NCBI GenBank assembly: GCA_018398815.1
Contig: CM031595.1
Span: forward strand, 141,380,614-141,444,613
DNA: 64,000 nucleotides
Direction: 5' to 3'
Source of the DNA: Conus ventricosus
Lineage: Eukaryota > Mollusca > Gastropoda > Neogastropoda > Conidae
Shown: positions 21,690-33,531 of the stretch, piece after piece
How the letters are laid out: each line of letters starts with the position of its first letter
How positions within the stretch are numbered: the first letter of the stretch is position 1
The notes under the pieces: generated by a model
The model's database searches: none
Told to the model about the DNA's origin: nothing
The model's input: only the letters and a program-made list of their open reading frames with translations
Position numbers and translations under genes: made by a program

Positions 21690-22370
21690 CAAAAAGTGAT
21701 TAAAACATTGGCTGCTGCAGTGCAGTGTTGAGCCTCACAGATTTCAAACCGACAGGTTGTTAGTTGAATTCCCATCAGAAGGATTTATTCACAGTATTTT
21801 TCGGGTCCCACCTAGAGCAGCTGAGTATTGTATGGGCTTGTGCAAGAAGATAAACTACATAGTCAAGTTTTATCCGCTTTGTGGATCCACCTGTGAATGT
21901 TACTAAAATTTCCTGACCAACACTGGTCGGTTGTATTTCTCTAACTGGTTGACGCCAGGATGTATATTATGGAAGTCAAATACCCAAACGAAAGTCCTCG
22001 ACACCATTTTCATCTGATTATCATTTGAGAGGGGGGTGTCTCCAACTTTAGGCCCTTTGCCTTAATCTTGTGTTCACAATATTTATTTCCTCAGCACGTC
22101 CATGCCCATCGTGAATTCATGTCAAAAGTCATTGTGTTGGCAAGTTCATGGGAACATGCTGCCACACATTCTGGCTCTAGGAATGAACAGTTATTCTAGC
22201 TCCACAGCTAAGCAGTTGTCATCAGTAGGGGGCTTGGTAGAGGGATTCCTGCATGGGTTGTATCAGAACAGATGCTAAAGTGACTCGGCAGCAGCACTGT
22301 ATCTCCTTTGGTCTCATCACACTCGGATACTGATTGTTTTTGGTGGTTTGCCAGTACTGAGGCTCCCTTA
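21690..22370 (+). repeat. SINE-like composite repeat (block A)
   Basis: Contains ATTTCCTGACCAACACTG and TCTAACTGGTTGACGCCAG, shared with the second SINE family, and then a segment around GCAGTTGTCATCAGTAGGGG and GTGACTCGGCAGCAG that recurs at 29620-29800. These appear to be parts of one long tRNA-headed repeat. Confidence 0.6.
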
Positions 22371-22989
22371 GGATCTGTCTGTGTGTAGGTCTATAGGCCT
22401 ACGCCTTGAACATTTATGAGGGGCATTATAGTTGCACCTTAATGAGGGAGGCCACAGAAGATGAGACAGAAAATAATGAGCAGGTGAAACGGAGTATGAT
22501 AACGGATAAAGTGCACAGAGAAATTGGGTACTACAAGAGAGAAACCTAAGGAAAAACACAAAAATAGAACAAAAGGCGGATAAAACATGGCACACTCAGA
22601 TGAACTGCTTTAAAAGACTAGTAATTGAGAACTCAAGGGACAACTATACAACATGCTTACTGGAACGACACTAGAAGCTCTTTCTTCAAGGAATTTGCAA
22701 CAGCTCGTAAGTAGGCTACAAGAAATTCTGTTCTTATGTTAGCAATCCCCACTTTCCCAATGTTGAAATTACACCATTCTCAAAGCCAATGCTGGGCCGT
22801 GTGTGGCAAAAACCGGTTCTTGTCAAAGACAGGTGCTAAAGCAAGAGCTCAAAGCTTTCAGGGGTTTTTTTTTTCTGTGAAGAGAGGATCCATACCGACA
22901 CATAGTTCAATAAGAAATTCCAAATACCTGACAAAGACCTGGTGTGCTGTGTACACACTCCCTACTCATCATATGTAGGAACTAGAATG

Positions 22990-23275
22990 ATGTTTTATCG
23001 AAGACACAAATCCAGGAAAGCTATTGGTCCAGACCATAAGCGAAAGAAAAAAAAAACGGTTTCTGGCACAAATACTAAAGTTTCCAGCAAAAAGCGGGCA
23101 AAAGAATTTGCCTCTCTCCTCACTACCATCTTTCAGGCTTTCATCAATAGCTGTCAAATGCCATCAGACGGAAGGTACTCTTTTGTCACTTCCATTTACA
23201 ATGGGCAGCATTACAACCCAACAAGTCACAGACCCATTTCCTTGACTAGAATTTCATGCAAAGTATTACTTCCAG
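22990..23275 (+). pseudogene. Decayed LINE RT relic (block A)
   Basis: In order: HKSRKAIGPD, KEFASLLTTIFQAFINS, then SHRPISLTRISCKVL. These correspond to the start of a jockey/CR1-type RT (K-x-PGPD, the helix before it, NYRPISLT-x-I-CK). The downstream catalytic motifs are not visible. An equivalent relic lies at 34370-34665 in block B. Confidence 0.5.
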
Positions 23276-23378
23276 CCGATGACTGTTTTTACCTGCCGTT
23301 TGTTTCTTTGAGTACAAGGACTTGATGTTCTCCCCTACATCAGTTAGCCAGTTTGTTTCTCTGAGTCAGCTTACGAGA

Positions 23379-23380
<2 letters not shown>

Positions 23381-23417
<37 letters not shown>
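23381..23417. repeat. (CA)n microsatellite
   Basis: Array of about 18 units; the block B copy is shorter (34769-34788). Confidence 0.95.
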
Positions 23418-23419
<2 letters not shown>

Positions 23420-23588
23420 ACATCCTAACATGCACTACCTAACATACTGTAAAAAACTTAGAAAGATAAAATGCCGTACCAAGGTCCGAATGTTCAATGT
23501 TGACGACACTGTGAGCTTCAAGGTGCTTACCATGCATGGATCAAACAAAAACCAACTCACCAAGACTTAGTTACATCAACGCATAATA

Positions 23589-23870
23589 ATGAAGCCCGTC
23601 AATGCACGGCACCACTGCAAATCTATAAGCCGAAGATTCATGGGATGGGATTTGCAAGTATTTCATGGTACTGTTGATACAGACACAAGTAAAACAATCT
23701 CAGTTCGTGAAGCTGGTATGCATGCACACGTACTAAAAATGTCCATGAATACATCGTGCAGTTGTAAATCTGGCTGCAAATTTAGTTCTACGAAGTGTAG
23801 CAGTCCAACAAAACTTTACATACACAATGGCACTGCCATGGGTCATTGCCATAGGTCACAGCTTGCAGAT
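23589..23870 (+). pseudogene. Relic of a cysteine-rich (CXC-like) domain, block A
   Basis: One frame reads SKTISVREAGMHAHV and then SCSCKSGCKFSSTKCSS. The order S-REA followed by C-x-CKSGC...KC resembles the cysteine-rich C-terminus attached to integrase-bearing transposon proteins in aquatic invertebrates. Neither the integrase nor the full cysteine set is visible, so this is a tentative identification of a decayed fragment. Confidence 0.3.
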
Positions 23871-23879
23871 ATATGAGAT

Positions 23880-24660
23880 CTATCTGACCTGTGGATTGTG
23901 TGAATGAGCACTTACAAATTATCTTACATCAAGCGCCTGGATCAGTGACGAGTGCATGCACTGAAGCACACATTTCCAACAGCAATGGATATTGAATTTT
24001 TCTTGAAAATCGCTCTACAGTTCTCTGAGTAATATCGCTGAGCCAGCATGGGGAGAATTTCTCTAATTCATGCATGTATGACACAACCACTGAATGCTCA
24101 TAACAAATGTAAGCTTACCCATGAACGCACCTTTGTTGTGCGACTTCATGTGATTCTTTGGGGGCTAAGCTCCTTCAAGTAATGAATTCGAGCAAAACTT
24201 AATCAGATACCTGCAGTCAACGGAAAAAACGGCTAAGTATCAATATAAATGTCATGGACTCCAAACGACAAAATAATAACAACAACAAAACCAGCTCGGA
24301 TTGTGGGTTGGTCGTTATCGGCAATGCAGCAGCGCAGCTGCACAGACTCCATATTCTCCGCAGTGAAATCTCACTTCAAGAGGAATGCGGCAGCATGTTC
24401 TGGATGGACTCAGATGCCGAGAGCTTTATCCAGACGCAGCAAATACTGCGCAAGATTTCCCTTGGTGAGCTACGTGCCGATCCTGAATGTGTAATGCTGG
24501 TGATGCCAGCCACAAGGGCGATGCGATAGAGAATTCTTTTTATGTCACAGGTGCCTGCCCGAAGGGTTCCATGGGTCATGCGAGGACACAGGTGACTGGA
24601 AATGTCGAAGGCATAGCTGTGTGTCATATTTGTGTTGACACTAAGAATTAATGTGAGAGT
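23880..24660. other. No gene recognised (block A)
   Basis: An open frame at 24254-24529 (plus strand) has no motif I know. It is preserved in block B only with an indel. Confidence 0.4.
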
Positions 24661-24662
24661 CG

Positions 24663-24685
24663 TGCGTGCGCGCTGTGTGTGTGTG

Positions 24686-24717
<32 letters not shown>

Positions 24718-24914
24718 TGTGTGTGTGTTTGCCTAATCATACTTTCTAAAATGTCAATACTTTTTACCTTGAATGTCTGACTGATTTTAGAAAATAAAAA
24801 TAAAAATGTATGTACGTGGATTTAAGAAGAAAAAAAAATGTGGTGTGTGTGTGTGGTGTGTGTGTGTGTGCGCGCGCGCGCGCGCGTTGTGTGTGTGTGT
24901 GATAGGTCTTCAAT

Positions 24915-24972
<58 letters not shown>

Positions 24973-24993
24973 TGTGCGTGCGTGCGTGCGTGC

Positions 24994-25024
<31 letters not shown>

Positions 25025-25030
25025 AGCACA
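24663..25030. repeat. TG/GTGC/CG microsatellite cluster (block A)
   Basis: Two long compound arrays (24663-24732 and 24840-25030). The block B counterparts (36376-36492, 36604-36805) differ strongly in length and internal order, as expected for replication slippage. Confidence 0.95.
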
Positions 25031-25282
25031 CGCGCGCTTGTTGATATGTGTGAACATTTCAAAAATCTTAATTCTAAATTCTACGTTAGCTGCTTGTGTT
25101 GGGTTTTTTTGTGTTTTTTTTCCCTCCCTTTTTCCTTTTTTTTCCATTTTGCTGTTCAGTTACTTATCAAGTTCAGGAAGAAAAGCACATGACAGTGACT
25201 GTATAGGAAAAGAACAAAACTTTTGAATCAGTTTTGTAGTCTCAGCTTCAAAAGGAAAAATGTGTGGAGTGTCCGTATGTAC

Positions 25283-25430
25283 ATGAGTGTGCGTGCGTGT
25301 GTGCGTGCGTGCGTGCGTGCGTGCGCGCGCGCGCGTGCGCGTGTGTGTGCGCGCGCGCGCGTGCGTGCGTGCGTGTGTGTGTGTGTGTGTGTGTGTGTAC
25401 GTGCGCGTGCGTGTGCGTGTGCGTGTAAAT
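25283..25430. repeat. GTGC/CG microsatellite (block A)
   Basis: GTGC-rich array with long CG runs; counterpart at 37066-37197. Confidence 0.95.
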
Positions 25431-25584
25431 TTAGCTGATTTCAGAAACTTAAGATTTGATATGACATTAATTTCATATGAGCGTATTTGCGTGCTTAGTG
25501 TCATTCATGTTTTAAAAAAACTGAATTTTTGTCATGCAATATTACTTTTGGAAGAGAAAGCACACACGTGTTGACTTACTTGAC

Positions 25585-27462
25585 TTAGTCCTCTGAATTC
25601 CCTGGGGAACATAGGGCCGCAACCACACTCTTCCAGCGGACACGGTTTTGGGAGATCTTCTTCAGCTTGGCCCACGTTATTCCGGCGGCCTTCACTTCCG
25701 CGTCGGTACTCCTTCGCCATGTCTGTCTTGGTCTTCCCACTCTTCTTTTGCCCTGAGGGTTCCATTCAAGGGCTTGTCTTGTGATGTTGGATGGAGACTT
25801 TCTGAGGGTGTGGCCAATCCATCCCCACTTCCGTTTTCTGATTTCTATTTCTATTGGAACTTGCTGGGTCTTGTTCCACAGTTCTGCGTTGGCAATAACA
25901 TCTGACCATCTGATGTTCACAATGTTTCGCAGACATCTGTTGATAAATGTTTGGAGTTTGTGGGTTGTTTGTCTTTGTTGTTCGCCACGTTTCAGAACCA
26001 TACAGAAGGACAGATTTCACATTTGAGTTGAGATTCTGATCTTGTTATGGAGTGAGAGGGCAGAGGAATTCCAGATAGGCCGTAGCGTAGTAAAGGTGTG
26101 CTGGCTTTATTGATGCGACTCTTGATATCCTCATCTGTACCTCCATCTTTGCTGACCACACTGCCGAGGTAGACAAACTTGTCAACTTCAATGATGTCTT
26201 CCTGTTGTAGTCGTAGTGGGTCTCGTTGCTGGTTGTTGACTCTCATGGCTTCTGTTTCTTTATGTTGATTTGGAGGCCTGTCTTTCCTGCTTCTTCTGCT
26301 ACCCGGCACAGCTTCTCTTGTGCGTCTTGCTGTTTGTGGGACAGAAGGCTGATGTCGTCGGCGAAGTCCAGGTCTTCCAGTTGCTTGGTGAAAGTCCACT
26401 GGATTCCTGTCCTCTTGCCGTCTGTAGACTGCCGCATTATCCAGTCAACGACCGTCAGGAAAATTGTTGGCGATAGTAGACACCCTGACGGACGCCGGTT
26501 TGTACAGTGAAGGGCTTCGTTAGCTTCCCATCGTGGACGACCTGGCATGTGGCATCCTCGTAGAGTTGCTGGATGATGGCAACAAACTTGGGTGGGAAGC
26601 CATAGTGGTGCATGAATTTCCAGATGGTACCTCTGTCGATGCTGTCAAACGCCTTCTGGAAATCCACAAATACTGCGTACAAGGGGGTCTGCCACTCCAG
26701 AGACTGCTCGATGATAATTCTCATGGTGGCAATTTGGTCTGTGCATGATCTGTCTTGGCGAAATCCAGCTTGTTCTTGGCGGAGGGTCTTGTCTAGGGCG
26801 GTCTTTAGTCTCTCTAGCATGATTTTGGTCAGCACCTTCCCGGGATGGACAGCAACATAATCCCTCTCCAGTTTTTACAGGATGACAAGTCCCCTTTCTT
26901 CGGCAGCTTCGCCAGGTGGCCTCTTTTCCAGTCTTCTGGCACTCGTTCCTGCTCCCAGATCTTGCTTAGGAGTGGATGCAGCATCTCTGTTGACGTCTGG
27001 ATGTCTGCTTTCAGTGCTTCAGGTGGAATTCCGGCTGGACCGTTGCTTTACCTGACTTCAGTGACTTGATGGCTTTGGTAACTTCCGTCTTGGTTGGTGG
27101 GCCTGTGTTGATGTCCAGAAGCTGGGTTGGTGGTGGAATGTCTGGGGGGACAGGTGGTGCAGGTCTATTCAGTGTCTCTTTAAAGTGCTCTGCCCACCTT
27201 GCTCTCTGCTCAGTTTCTCCTGCGATGGTGTTTCCCTCCTTGTCTTTGACGGACGATTGGGGTTGCTGGTCTTTCCAGAAAGTGTTCGGGTAATCTCATA
27301 CAGCCTTTTCATGTTTCTCTGTCCTGCCGCTGTTTCTGCCTCTTCTGTGAGCTCATAGATGAATTGTTCCTTGTCTTGTCTAGCACTTTTCTTAACTTGG
27401 CGGTTGACGTCCAGTAGTGTGCCTGTAACTCTTGCTTGTGGTCTTGGTCTTGCATCACACAC
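25585..27462 (-). pseudogene. RTE-type LINE, frameshifted copy (block A)
   Basis: The same LINE as 37354-39245 but split over all three frames. Visible pieces include SCTDQIATMR, VFVDFQKAFDSIDR (palm motif A), the catalytic FADD at 26354-26365 (DLDFADDISLL), VYLGSVVSKDGGTDEDIKSR, LYGSETW and GKRRVGRPRQTWRR. This set is typical of RTE/BovB-group ORF2 proteins. The 5' half with endonuclease is missing. Despite the frame slips the catalytic aspartates are intact, unlike the block B copy. Confidence 0.88.
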
Positions 27463-27530
27463 GTTTGCATCGTTATTATTTCTTACATTTAGATTTTGAA
27501 TTTAATTTTCAGCCCGCAGTGATTATGCAT

Positions 27531-27748
<218 letters not shown>

Positions 27749-28033
27749 GAATTTCGCCGTGCTTTTTAATTTGCCGTGCTTTTTTCACGGAAAAGTGGGT
27801 TTCAGAAAAGAGGGGTGGAGTGGGGTTGGGGATGGAGATGTGGAGTTTTTTTTTTTTATACTGCTCTCAACACAGATTTAATCCCAATGAATTGAAGATA
27901 AAAGAAAAAAAATCACACCTGATTCTGTGGAGGTCAACGGTTTGTCGAGTAAAGCCTCTCCTACAGGCATATAAAGAAATATTACTTAATCATTCCATGC
28001 CTTCCAAATATGATGTTAAAGTTAGCCAGTGAG

Positions 28034-28174
28034 GTGATTTGACACGCACGAAGCAGGGGAGGTAATTCGGATCTTATCTACTTACTTATACTTGATACTT
28101 CATTTTTGCGGTGTAGAAGGCCTGTATGGCCTGTTCACCGTTCGAGGAAAAGAAGTTACTAGACTATGTGTGGC
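28034..28174 (-). repeat. 3' end of a CR1-like LINE (block A), cut by the gap
   Basis: Nearly identical to 62815-62955, where it continues into recognisable CR1-type C-terminal coding sequence. Here it runs into the N gap. Confidence 0.75.
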
Positions 28175-29174
28175 NNNNNNNNNNNNNNNNNNNNNNNNNN
28201 NNNNNNNNNNNNNNNNNNNNNNNNNNNNNNNNNNNNNNNNNNNNNNNNNNNNNNNNNNNNNNNNNNNNNNNNNNNNNNNNNNNNNNNNNNNNNNNNNNNN
28301 NNNNNNNNNNNNNNNNNNNNNNNNNNNNNNNNNNNNNNNNNNNNNNNNNNNNNNNNNNNNNNNNNNNNNNNNNNNNNNNNNNNNNNNNNNNNNNNNNNNN
28401 NNNNNNNNNNNNNNNNNNNNNNNNNNNNNNNNNNNNNNNNNNNNNNNNNNNNNNNNNNNNNNNNNNNNNNNNNNNNNNNNNNNNNNNNNNNNNNNNNNNN
28501 NNNNNNNNNNNNNNNNNNNNNNNNNNNNNNNNNNNNNNNNNNNNNNNNNNNNNNNNNNNNNNNNNNNNNNNNNNNNNNNNNNNNNNNNNNNNNNNNNNNN
28601 NNNNNNNNNNNNNNNNNNNNNNNNNNNNNNNNNNNNNNNNNNNNNNNNNNNNNNNNNNNNNNNNNNNNNNNNNNNNNNNNNNNNNNNNNNNNNNNNNNNN
28701 NNNNNNNNNNNNNNNNNNNNNNNNNNNNNNNNNNNNNNNNNNNNNNNNNNNNNNNNNNNNNNNNNNNNNNNNNNNNNNNNNNNNNNNNNNNNNNNNNNNN
28801 NNNNNNNNNNNNNNNNNNNNNNNNNNNNNNNNNNNNNNNNNNNNNNNNNNNNNNNNNNNNNNNNNNNNNNNNNNNNNNNNNNNNNNNNNNNNNNNNNNNN
28901 NNNNNNNNNNNNNNNNNNNNNNNNNNNNNNNNNNNNNNNNNNNNNNNNNNNNNNNNNNNNNNNNNNNNNNNNNNNNNNNNNNNNNNNNNNNNNNNNNNNN
29001 NNNNNNNNNNNNNNNNNNNNNNNNNNNNNNNNNNNNNNNNNNNNNNNNNNNNNNNNNNNNNNNNNNNNNNNNNNNNNNNNNNNNNNNNNNNNNNNNNNNN
29101 NNNNNNNNNNNNNNNNNNNNNNNNNNNNNNNNNNNNNNNNNNNNNNNNNNNNNNNNNNNNNNNNNNNNNNNNNN
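28175..29174. other. Assembly gap of exactly 1000 N
   Basis: The round length suggests a placeholder of unknown true size. It separates block A from unique sequence and lies in a CR1-like repeat, a plausible place for a misjoin. Reading frames that cross it are meaningless. Confidence 0.99.
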
Positions 29175-29935
29175 TGGCTCCCCCTACCAGAGTGAGTTGC
29201 TGCGGACTCAGTTGGAAGACTGGACCACACAGTTGAGTTTCATCCACTTAATGGATGCGTTTCAGAGAGTGTTGCTCAAATTTCCTGACCAACACTGCAG
29301 GTGCCTGTATCTCTTGGGCCTGGTTGACGCCAGGATATATTATGAAAGGAAGCGTAGAGTACAGCCCTGTCATGTAGTCTCAGACCGAAATGGAAATCCG
29401 TAGCATATCTTAATCATCCTCATTCTCATCGATCAGCATTAAAAAAAATGTCTCAAATTCTGTGGCCCTTCATGCCCTGCTCTCATGGTGACCTCAATTT
29501 CGATGTCCTCTCCACGTCTGTGGCCTAGGTTTGGTTCCGTCGGGGTCACCGGTATCGGCGAGTTCATGGGGGCTGTCGCTGGATGGACGTTGTGGCGTCC
29601 TCGGAGGGAGAGCTCACTCACGCTGGCTCCGCAACTAAGCAGTTATTGTCGTCAGTAGGGGGCTTAGTAGGTGGTGTCCTGCGTATGTTAGATCAGAACA
29701 GGCGCCACTGAACACCACCGAAGTGACTCGGCAGCAGTGCAGTGTCTTCTCCGGTGGGTTGCCTCTTGACGGCTTGACATTGACTGCTCCCTGTGGATTG
29801 CCGGTGCCGGGGTTACGGCTGGGCGACCGGGCTGTGGCTGGGACGGGGTGTCGGTAATGAGCGGCGTGGGTGCACTGCCTCTGAGGTGGCGTAGAGGTTG
29901 GGACAGCAAAACAAAAACAAACAAACAAAAACAAC
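29175..29935 (+). repeat. SINE-like composite repeat after the gap
   Basis: 29175-29340 is the body of the second SINE family without its tRNA head (lost in the gap). 29620-29800 matches the inner segment of the block A/B composite repeat (GTAGGGGGCTTAGTAGG, GTGACTCGGCAGCAG), so one diverged copy spans the region. Confidence 0.65.
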
Positions 29936-30701
29936 CTTATTTGAGTGTGCTGTTTTAACACGATTCCTTCGCATGACCATTAATCCTGAGAAGGCTTTCT
30001 GAGTTTTGCTCATTAAAGAATTGTTTTATGTGGCAAAGATTTTGATAGCAAGCAAAGATCTTTGCTAGATATAAAAGCCATTATGTGATAGATAACCATT
30101 ATGTCAAGTGTCCCTAACCCTGTACCATTATACTACACAGCCGTGTTCTGTGTCCTCATTTCTTCTTAAAATATAGGTTTGAATAAAACTGTCAAAAGAT
30201 TGGAGTGATTAATCAGTATCAATACATATCCAAGGGATTGGTGCAAGGTACATTGAACTCGGTTCAGTGTTTGAAAAAAATCCTGGCAAAATTACAAGGC
30301 ACAAAATTTCTGTGTGCTGTGTGCATGTGTAAACATGTATGAAAGTGCAACCTATTGCAAGTCTCTCTCTTAACATATTGTTTGTTTTTCTTTGTCTCTG
30401 CAACAACATAAATGTCTGTTCTGTATCAGACGTTTGACATCAAGAAATCCTTTTATGGCGTTTGGCATAAAGGTTATCGCAAGTCCTGTGGATATTTGTT
30501 AACCTTTTATGAATTTTAGAAATGGTTCATGAGATCCGAATGCATGAGAAGAAATGATAGAAATTATGTTACAATAAAAGGGTTTTCTCTCTCATTTTTG
30601 GAAAGGCTGACGAAATGTTGCCCAATGATATTGCCAAAGTGATTGCATGTTGCAGCAACTATATGTAATATATTTATTTTCTGTTTGAGCTGTATAATTG
30701 A
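29936..30701. other. No gene recognised
   Basis: AT-rich unique sequence with no coding domain or obvious repeat. Confidence 0.5.
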
Positions 30702-31244
30702 CAGCCTTTACATTAGTTCAAACAGTCATGGGTGATATTGCTTTCAGTCAGACTTCCAACTCCTCATTGCACTCATAACTCCTCTAAGTTTTGATTCTAG
30801 AAAGCTGACAGCCACATGCAGGCAGCCACAAATTAGCTGAATTATAACCTTAGAATCTCCATCCAGATGACTGTTAGAGTGTGTCGGTGTTGCCCTCTCT
30901 AAGTTTCTAGACAACAACTACGTGGAGAATTTGAATTTGGAAGCACTGAGAGGTTTCAGCACCTCCATGTCCATTAGAATGCTGCTTCTGCAATGTGGTT
31001 TGGCATAACAACCCTGCTTTGTTTGCATATGACCGAGTTAGAACCCAGCTTAGCATCCTTCATTTATATTCCCCACCCCTCCTCTTGCCCCTACTCCATT
31101 CTATCCCATTCTATCTGTCTGCCTCAATCAACAATCCTGCCAAACATTTCATGCTGATGATTAGAGTGCGGGAAAGGAGCAGATCCTCCTCCAGTTCTTG
31201 CCCCATCACCACCAGCCATGGATCCCATCTGAACGATGTACAGT

Positions 31245-31930
31245 TCACAAAAAGTGATTAAAACATTGGCTGCTGCAGTGCAGTGTTGAGCCTCACAGAT
31301 TTCAAACCGACAGGTTGTTAGTTGAATTCCCATCGGAAGGATTTATTCACAGTATTTTTCGGGTCCCACCTAGAGCAGCTGAGTATTGTATGGGCTTGTG
31401 CAAGAAGATAAACTACATAGTCAAGTTTTATCCGCTTTGTGGATCCACCTGTGAATGTTACTAAAATTTCCTGACCAACACTGGTCGGTTGTATTTCTCT
31501 AACTGGTTGACGCCAGGATATATTATGGAAGTCAAATACCCAAACGAAAGTCCTCGACACCATTTTCATCTGATTATCATTTGAGAGGGGGGTGTCTCCA
31601 ACTTTAGGCCCTTTGCCTTAATCTTGTGTTCACAATATTTATTTCCTCAGCACGTCCATGCCCATCATGAATTCATGTCAAAAGTCATTGTGTTGGCAAG
31701 TTCATGGGAACATGCTGCACACATTCTGGCTCTAGGAATGAACAGTTATTCTAGCTCCACAGCTAAGCAGTTGTCATCAGTAGGGGGCTTGGTAGGGGGA
31801 TTCCTGCATGGGTTGTATCAGAACAGATGCTAAAGTGACTCGGCAGCAGCACTGTGTCTCCTTTGGTCTCATCACACTCGGATACTGATTGTTCTTGGTG
31901 GTTTGCCAGTACTGAGGCTCCCTTAGGATC
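31245..31930 (+). repeat. SINE-like composite repeat (block B)
   Basis: Block B counterpart of 21690-22370, nearly identical. Confidence 0.6.
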
Positions 31931-32625
31931 TGTCTGTGTGTAGGTCTATAGGCCTACGCCTTGAACATTTATGAGGGGCATTATAGTTGCACCTTAAAAC
32001 CCTCTTGTATTCAGATTCTCTGAGGCCAAATTCCCCCTAGTTTTCAGATTTTTTGGGGTGAATTTAGCCTTAAAATGGGTATGTATGGTTCATGCTTCAC
32101 AACCAAGAATAAACCTCTAGAGCTACGAAATTCCGCATGTATGATCACAAGGCTTTGTTCTATACTGTGAGCATGATTTTGTGCGTCTCGAGGTGAAAGG
32201 TCGTGTCACTGTCACCAAAATGTCACCTAATGTGTCACTTGCGATGGTGACAATTCTAATACAGCATACCAACATGCAGTTATCCCATGCACATGCATGT
32301 TAGTGTTGTAAAATGAAAGCTGCGGCCTAAGTGAGATGATCTGTCTTCTGTCCGCCTGTTCAGTCCCCACAGGTAATCCACAGAATGTCACACACAACTA
32401 GTGTCAATTGTCACTACTGAACAGTTACTGTAGATTCAAGCACAGTTCCTCATTGTTTTTCTGTCACTGTTCTAAGCACCGTATACATGTCCATATGTAT
32501 TTACACAATGTATAGCTGTGAAGAAATTGAGTAGAGTGTCACTCCCAAGTGTCATCAAAGCACTGTCACCATAAACTACAGGTAAGCATATATACACGTA
32601 CACACAGAGAGACTAGCAAACTGCC

Positions 32626-33004
32626 CTACTGTTGAGCCACTTTCTGCGCATGGTAGTCATGGAAACAGTCATTCTTATGAAAGTATAGAGGCACCTGGCA
32701 GAAAGAACACATATATGACGTTTCTACGCGTCATCCCTTAGTTGTCATACGGAATAATCGGTACAGAGACAGCCCCGCATTTCGTCAGGTGTTGTGTCGA
32801 ACCAGAGGGGGTCAGGTGTGCCCTTCTTCTTCCAGATGGGGATGTTTAACCTGCCCCGTGCCCACAGTCTTCACGTAGACTATTCTGGCACACAGGTTGC
32901 ATGCATTGTGTATTTTCGTGTAGCCGGTACTCGCCCGTCTTAGGACATGAGCATCGGGATCTTTAGAGTCCGTGTATGATCTTAGTGCATGTGACACAGA
33001 CTAG
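32626..33004 (-). pseudogene. piggyBac transposase, C-terminal zinc-finger fragment
   Basis: On the far side of the SINE the minus strand has CNLCARI and, after a stop and a frame change, MCSFCQVPLYFHKNDCFHDY, then a stop at 32626-32628. Paired CxxC motifs followed by C-F-x2-YH are the cysteine-rich finger that ends piggyBac transposases and binds the transposon end. It lies in the right order and distance from the left repeat. Confidence 0.65.
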
Positions 33005-33157
33005 ACCTCGGTTTATAGTCCCATCCGAACGACTATATGGGGAATGGAGTCAGAACCAATGTTAACTTCGAGGGAAAAATCCCCCTATACCGAAATTCGA
33101 ACCCGCAACCCCAGGATCACGAGTCCGGCGCTCTACCAACTGAGCTATCCGGCCCCC
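33005..33157 (-). mobile_element. tRNA-Thr-like SINE copy inside piggyBac
   Basis: Nearly identical to 9112-9265: tRNA-like head with A and B boxes at the high-coordinate end and the same body down to ATAAACCGAGGT. The longer tail of the 9-kb copy is missing. I see no clear target duplication. Confidence 0.88.
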
Positions 33158-33159
33158 TT

Positions 33160-33531
33160 AGCTGCTTGTTTTTGTTGAGCGTATCTGTTAGTTTCTTTTG
33201 CTACTAGTTTAAAAAATGTGAGAGGTAGAAAAAAGAAATAATCTAGTGCGGTGGCAGTGTTCGGCAGTGAGTGCGCTTGGCCTGTCGGCTGTTGGAATGC
33301 GACCACATGGGCAGGATGTGTAGCCGGTCGCCATTGTTTTGCAGAACGGCTAGTAGCACGTTGTACTGAGGGTCGCTTTCAACATTTTCCTCTCCTTCAT
33401 TGGTGCCGATTTCAACATAATTCTCTTCTCCTATCTCTCCATTTTCATACTTCTTGCATAATTTGATCCCACTCCTCCGCTGAATACTCAGGAATATCAC
33501 CAAACTCGCTGTTGTTAGCAGACGACGCCAT
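33160..33531 (-). pseudogene. piggyBac transposase, N-terminal fragment
   Basis: Starts MASSANNSEFGDIPEYSAEE, an acidic N-terminus typical of piggyBac proteins. After frame changes it reaches TALDYFF, a hydrophobic Leu/Phe stretch and VAKETNRYAQQ. The block with aromatic residues leading into ETNRYA is the signature at the start of the piggyBac transposase domain. It is broken by at least two frame shifts and ends at the SINE. The catalytic aspartates, which lie further on in the family, are absent. Confidence 0.7.

Noticed and set aside
24764..25574. Long Cys-Val or His-Thr repeat proteins on both strands (also near 1762, 27489, 36529 and 39207)
   Set aside because: They are translations of TG/GTGC microsatellites and have no other coding signal.
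28092..29403. Open frames of about 360-425 codons on both strands
   Set aside because: They consist almost entirely of unknown residues from the 1000-N gap.
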